Below are positions 60,192-64,000 of a DNA stretch of 64,000 bases, piece by piece. How positions within the stretch are numbered: position 1 is the stretch's first letter; each line of letters starts with the position of its first letter. The translations under genes were made by a program, and so were the position numbers. Source of the DNA: Halorubrum halophilum (GTDB lineage: Archaea; Halobacteriota; Halobacteria; Halobacteriales; Haloferacaceae). Under the pieces are notes generated by a model. It made no database searches. It had not been told where the DNA came from and saw only the letters and a list, made by a program, of their open reading frames with translations. The DNA is taken from the NCBI RefSeq assembly GCF_000739595.1, contig NZ_BBJP01000006.1, positions 62,001-126,000 on the forward strand, written 5' to 3'.

Positions 60192-60861
60192 AATAGTTTT
60201 GATTATTGATAGAAGACTGTAGAAACGCTGTACATTGAGAGTATAACTCAGTTCAATTTCAGTATCTGTTTTGACTGAGTGCTGTTTTACAGCAATATAT
60301 TCAGGCTCTAAACCGGGGGTTTGTGGCGTTCATATCGGCTCCGTTTGGCAAGTAAAACGCACTCAATCTGTGTGGTGAGATTAGTGTGGCTCGATTTTTC
60401 CAGTACTAATGGCTCGGATACAGTTACAGCATGGGTAGTACTCGTATACTCAGGTATTCTGAACGCGAGAGGGTTACGTACAGGCCGATCTTAGCGGACA
60501 CGTCTGTGCATTTGAAACGGGAGCCATGGACGGAGAAAATGTGTATCTGTGAGTTTCAGATAGCCCTTCGGTTGGAACATCGTCGAGAATCTATACGCGC
60601 ACAATTAGTAACCCCACCTACGTCACAGCGGCATTTTTGACAGAATTTCACCCCAAAAGTGGGCGTGAGGTGGAAAGGTAACGACCAGATGAAGTTAGCA
60701 ATCAGACGTGTGGAACAACTGAGATTCTGTGCGAGAGGATCTATCGGCCCTGATAGACGTACGCCTAGCGTAGATCTGGTAGAGTGGCGTGACGGCGGCG
60801 CCTTCCGGGTTTGATAAAGCTAGTAGCCATAGCTGGTAATCCCGATTGAGTCATATTTAGA
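60192..60861. other. Gene-poor stretch
   Basis: About 670 bases with no solid gene. A 41-codon frame at 60689-60814 (MKLAIRRVEQLRFCARGSIG then PDRRTPSVDLVEWRDGGAFRV) ends exactly on a CCTTCCGGGTTT motif and may be a fragment. The 69-codon plus-strand frame at 60431-60640 shows no family features. Confidence 0.4.
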
Positions 60862-60999
60862 TTAGAGATCCTGCTCAGAAAAAATCAGCTGAGTGCTATG
60901 TTCTTCGAGCCATTGAGCGTGGTATTTGTCTTTAGGGTCATACTCAGCGACGAGCGATCAGAATACGTCGTCGTGATGCGCTTCACGAAGGTGGAAAGT
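60862..60999 (-). pseudogene. Decayed gene fragment with internal stop
   Basis: The minus strand reads TFHLREAHHDDVF, a TGA at 60958-60960, then SLVAEYDPKDKYHAQWLEEH STQLIFSEQDL and a stop. Both halves look like real protein. A neighbouring frame upstream reads GRIDLAHELSTFVKR, suggesting a frameshift as well. It lies just downstream of the helicase gene. Family not recognised. Confidence 0.4.
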
Positions 61000-61042
61000 T
61001 CATGAGCGAGATCGATACGCCCTTCTTTGAGAGATGGTTGGA

Positions 61043-64000
61043 TCAGTCATCTAACTGTTCTACTAGCACAATCTCAACTGAGGTCACCTTTTCTGCTTTA
61101 CTAAGTTCAAACTCATTCACTAAGTTATGAAGTTCTCTGGCAGTACGTTCATACCCCCAACTAGAACGGTTTCTTTTGCGATACACTTTGTCTAGCTCAT
61201 TTTCAAAGTAATCACTCAATTTGTTGCTATTGAGTTCCGTATACACTGTTTGAGCCATCTGTTGAACTTTATCTGAAAAATCACTATTCTGTATCTCGTC
61301 ACAGAAGGCCATTATCTCCGGAACTCTTCCTGAAGCTTCAGTATCAATTTCCAGAATTTTGTCGTTCCAATTACTCGTGTCAGCAACCATCTTCTGAACT
61401 CTGTCAAGAGAGTCAAGATCGCCGACTCTCTTTGACTTTTCATCTGACTTTATAATGTCAAAAATAGCTAAGTCGTCATCTTCAGAGATCGGGATGTCAA
61501 ATATCATTGTCTGTCCATCAAGGTCAACTCCACCAAATCCTTCATTACTGATTATAGATGCACGGGTCTCTGATCTTCCGCTGTTAAATTCTAAATTGAC
61601 CAGAACTAAAGTTCCATTTTCATCCGTATTTTGGTGGAAGCTGATCCGGGTGTTGTCACGGATGGCTTCTGTCTGTTGCAGATCTCCTATTGAGATGTTC
61701 TCAGATTCACAATAATTCTTGACAGCATTCCGGAGCTTGTCATACTTTGAAGTGACTCCGATAAGCCCTTCATCCTTAAATTCCGCATTTTCATCACCTA
61801 TTTTATCATACATTGTCATATTCTTATCGACTATTTTCTCGGAGTCTTCCAGAATCGGTGCGTCTTTCCCAAATGTATTTGCTATTTCCTGTATTTTCCC
61901 GCGAATTTTATTGAGTATGCCAAGTGCATCTTCCAATTCTCTTGTCGGTATGAAATTGTAAACAAGTAGTTCATCATGCTGCGTAGTAATTCGATCAATA
62001 CGGCCTATTCTCTGCTCCATACGCATAGGATTCCAATGTAAGTCGTAATTCACGACCACACGACTGTCTTGGAGATTTTGACCAACCCCAAGGACATCTG
62101 TGGCAATCAGAACATCAATTTCACCCTCAAGACCAACTTCAACTTCCTGTGCCTTAGGAGCAAACTGTTCCACAATTTCTGTATCGAAATTGTTCCCGTG
62201 CAGAAACGCTACGCGTTTGCCCCCCTCTTTAGCCTCTCCTACTTGTTTGTTTGCGTCTAGTCCTGTGAGCTCCTCAAATAGATGCTCCGCTGTAGGTACA
62301 AACTGTGTAAAAATGAGTACCTTTTCTTCAGACAATTCATTTCGAAGTAGTTGTCGCAACTTTTCCGCTTTTGCATCTTTTCCCCCCGCTTCCAGCGTTT
62401 CGTTAGCTAAGCGTTTCATATCGCGCAGATCAATAAGATCTTCCTGCACATCGCCGACTATCTCTTTACGCTGGTCACGGCCAAGAGCGTTAACAGCCTC
62501 CGTAATCTGATCAATATCAACGTCATCTAAAACCCCTTCATCGTCTATACTGTCAAAGAACGTCATTATGCGCTCCCTGTTTTGTGAGTAATCGACCTTG
62601 CCTTCAGCAATATCTCGCATTATCTCTTCACGTGTGATTAACCGATCTATCGACTGTTCAAATGCTGCTATACTGCTCTCTAGGCGTTTGAAGAGAAGAA
62701 TAATTAATAGAACACTTGCATTCTTATATTCTAGCATCAACTCTTCGTTACCATCTCCACCGTATCGGTCCACACTCACGTAAGGAAGATTAAGACCATT
62801 CTTTGGGTCATCACCTTTTCCTACAATTATATCTATCAGTTCACGGTACAATTGCTCTAGGTCAGCATCGTCAGCAGAGACAAGATGTGGTTTTCTGGAT
62901 GGAGCTTTGATTTGTTTCCCTCCAATCGTTATATTTTCATAATTTTTTAAAATATATTCTCTCGTCCTAGATATAAGTACTTCCTGCATGATTTTCTCCA
63001 TCTGCTCTCTCAATATACCAAGTTTCTTCTCTTGGCTTTTATCTGGATTTTCAAGGCTAGAAATCTTCTCATACTGGCTGAAAATTTCTGAAGGATCATC
63101 ACGTAGGTCAATATCGAAATCATCGTCGTCGGCGAATACCTTTACAAGATTGTTAAGATCGTCAACAGAGTTATGAATCGGTGTCGCAGTTAACAGGATG
63201 TGTTTCTTGTCTTTACGACCAATGGCCTGTATATTATCGTATCTGCTAGTATTATTGTTCCGTAAGCGGTGTGCTTCATCTATAAGAATTATATCATACT
63301 CCCGTAAATTGTTGATCTCGTTGGGATCCAAACGAGAAAGTTTAGAAAATGTGAGGTATCTCTTTGTGCCATGGATTGGGAACTTATCGCTATCACTCAG
63401 CATTCCTTTCCACATGTCTTGAAGACGCTTCGGTGTGATAATCAGGATCCTCGATTGTGGGTTTGAATATTCTTGTACCAACGAGCCGCCGATATATGAC
63501 TTACCCAAGCCAACGCTGTCAGCTATGATGACACCATTATATTTGTTCAGGGTATACTCTGCCGCCCTAACTGCATCTTTCTGAAATTCTAGTAGATTAT
63601 CTTGATAATCTCCTTTAATATCGTCAAGTAATATACCATCGTGTATCTCGTCGGTAAATTGCTCGTAAATGTAGAGTTTTGTCGCAGTATAGGGACTCAC
63701 AAGATTTTCGGGAAACTCTTTTCGCTCAGTTGGTGATGGTAAATCTTCTCCAAACTTTGAAGATTCAATAGCATCGATCAGCTCTGATTTGAATTCCTCA
63801 CTCTCTGCCCAGATCTCGTCAAACCATTCATTGAGATAATTCAGAGTCGGTGTGTCTCGCTTCTCTACATTCAGTTCAATATTTCCAGATAGTCCGCTTT
63901 GAGAAAGATTTGAAGAACCAATTATAGCACTGCCAGGGAACTTGCTATCGTTATTGTAATTGAATAGGTAGAGTTTGGGATGAAAACGGCTATTAGTATA
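61043..64000 (-). CDS. phospholipase-D / SNF2-type helicase (5' partial)
   Basis: The frame is open to the window edge; 985 residues are visible and the N terminus lies beyond base 64000. The visible N-terminal part has a PLD-type nuclease motif, RFHPKLYLFNYNNDSKFPGS then AIIGSSNLSQSG (HxK...GSxN). An SNF2/helicase superfamily 2 core follows: GVIIADSVGLGKSYIG (motif I), IILIDEAHRLR (II), LLTATPIHN (III), VLIATDVLGVGQNLQDS (V) and RMEQRIGRIDRI (VI). A long charged region follows the core. Such PLD-helicase fusions are common in phage-defence loci. The job is inferred from architecture and island location. Confidence 0.88.
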   Translation of the reverse strand, partial: YTNSRFHPKLYLFNYNNDSKFPGSAIIGSSNLSQSGLSGNIELNVEKRDTPTLNYLNEWFDEIWAESEEFKSELIDAIESSKFGEDLPSPTERKEFPENLVSPYTATKLYIYEQFTDEIHDGILLDDIKGDYQDNLLEFQKDAVRAAEYTLNKYNGVIIADSVGLGKSYIGGSLVQEYSNPQSRILIITPKRLQDMWKGMLSDSDKFPIHGTKRYLTFSKLSRLDPNEINNLREYDIILIDEAHRLRNNNTSRYDNIQAIGRKDKKHILLTATPIHNSVDDLNNLVKVFADDDDFDIDLRDDPSEIFSQYEKISSLENPDKSQEKKLGILREQMEKIMQEVLISRTREYILKNYENITIGGKQIKAPSRKPHLVSADDADLEQLYRELIDIIVGKGDDPKNGLNLPYVSVDRYGGDGNEELMLEYKNASVLLIILLFKRLESSIAAFEQSIDRLITREEIMRDIAEGKVDYSQNRERIMTFFDSIDDEGVLDDVDIDQITEAVNALGRDQRKEIVGDVQEDLIDLRDMKRLANETLEAGGKDAKAEKLRQLLRNELSEEKVLIFTQFVPTAEHLFEELTGLDANKQVGEAKEGGKRVAFLHGNNFDTEIVEQFAPKAQEVEVGLEGEIDVLIATDVLGVGQNLQDSRVVVNYDLHWNPMRMEQRIGRIDRITTQHDELLVYNFIPTRELEDALGILNKIRGKIQEIANTFGKDAPILEDSEKIVDKNMTMYDKIGDENAEFKDEGLIGVTSKYDKLRNAVKNYCESENISIGDLQQTEAIRDNTRISFHQNTDENGTLVLVNLEFNSGRSETRASIISNEGFGGVDLDGQTMIFDIPISEDDDLAIFDIIKSDEKSKRVGDLDSLDRVQKMVADTSNWNDKILEIDTEASGRVPEIMAFCDEIQNSDFSDKVQQMAQTVYTELNSNKLSDYFENELDKVYRKRNRSSWGYERTARELHNLVNEFELSKAEKVTSVEIVLVEQLDD

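Larger units (their letters stand above)
57378..60812. repeat. Recurrent island motif CCTTCCGGGTT(T), five copies
   Basis: Copies: 57378-57389 (minus), 57642-57652 (minus, last T absent), 59542-59553, 59933-59944 and 60801-60812 (plus). Two are inside or at the edge of the gene at 57337-57630, the rest in sparse DNA. In different copies the same bases fall in different reading frames (PFRV versus LPG), which points to a DNA-level signal. I see no such clustering in the chromosomal part. Confidence 0.6.
54285..64000. mobile_element. AT-rich integrated element (left part; right end outside window)
   Basis: From about 54,400 the DNA changes sharply to AT-rich with sparse, short and decayed genes. 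The left boundary carries a tRNA-Leu 3' fragment, tandem 25-bp repeats and a recombinase remnant. Contents include zinc-finger, winged-helix, SHOCT and membrane proteins and a large PLD/SNF2 helicase. No conjugation or capsid genes are visible in this part. The intact tRNA-Leu and att site should lie to the right of base 64,000. Confidence 0.75.

Noticed and set aside
60431-60640. 69-codon plus-strand frame
   Set aside because: No recognisable domain, promoter or ribosome site, and composition like random translation.

Overview
The window is chromosomal DNA of a halophilic archaeon. Its proteins are strongly acidic and most of it is GC-rich. Many genes start right behind a TATA-like box as in leaderless haloarchaeal transcripts, Tat signals are used for export, and it carries haloarchaeal glycerol-catabolism, Orc1/Cdc6, TrmB-like, HalOD1 and DICT genes. 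A Halorubrum-like genus is my best guess, from general resemblance only.

Bases 1-31,500 are mostly housekeeping. They hold an EamA exporter (cut by the window edge), a small-molecule-type kinase, an acyl-CoA dehydrogenase, phosphoglycolate phosphatase and a divergent Cdc6-like ATPase. A divergent glycerol regulon follows: glpK and a glpX-like membrane protein on the minus strand, glpABC on the plus strand. Next come a DICT-domain protein, a purine phosphoribosyltransferase, an enoyl-CoA hydratase-like protein, chorismate synthase, an HTH/MazF-like toxin pair, a ZIP transporter, UDP-glucose dehydrogenase, an alkaline-phosphatase-superfamily protein, a PAPS-reductase-like protein, a VapBC pair, a nucleotide-sugar epimerase and an SLC13 permease. 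An orc1/cdc6 gene at 30,300-31,496 is flanked by five 18-bp origin-recognition-box-like repeats in opposing orientations, so a replication origin is likely there.

Bases 31,800-52,040 form a surface-glycan or exopolysaccharide region. It contains a sugar-1-phosphate nucleotidyltransferase, two related TrmB-family regulators, a large polytopic membrane protein, Tat-exported beta-helix proteins, a sulfatase-like protein, a ParB-like protein, a toroid/formyltransferase fusion, a beta-propeller transferase-like protein, an ATP-grasp ligase, a low-molecular-weight protein phosphatase and two GT4 glycosyltransferases.

Three copies of a non-coding element occur at 3,866-4,384, about 15,719-15,945 and 52,070-52,511. 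The two long copies have matching inverted ends. All three share short conserved blocks separated by hairpins whose sequences differ between copies while remaining self-complementary. I regard this as the most interesting signal in the window.

From about 54,285 to the window end the DNA becomes AT-rich. The boundary has a 3' fragment of a tRNA-Leu (anticodon UAG), a 25-bp direct repeat and a remnant of a tyrosine recombinase. This indicates an element integrated at a tRNA gene whose intact copy should lie beyond base 64,000. Inside are zinc-finger and winged-helix proteins, a SHOCT protein, several decayed fragments, a recurrent 12-bp motif, and a phospholipase-D/SNF2 helicase running off the right edge, a type often found in defence loci.
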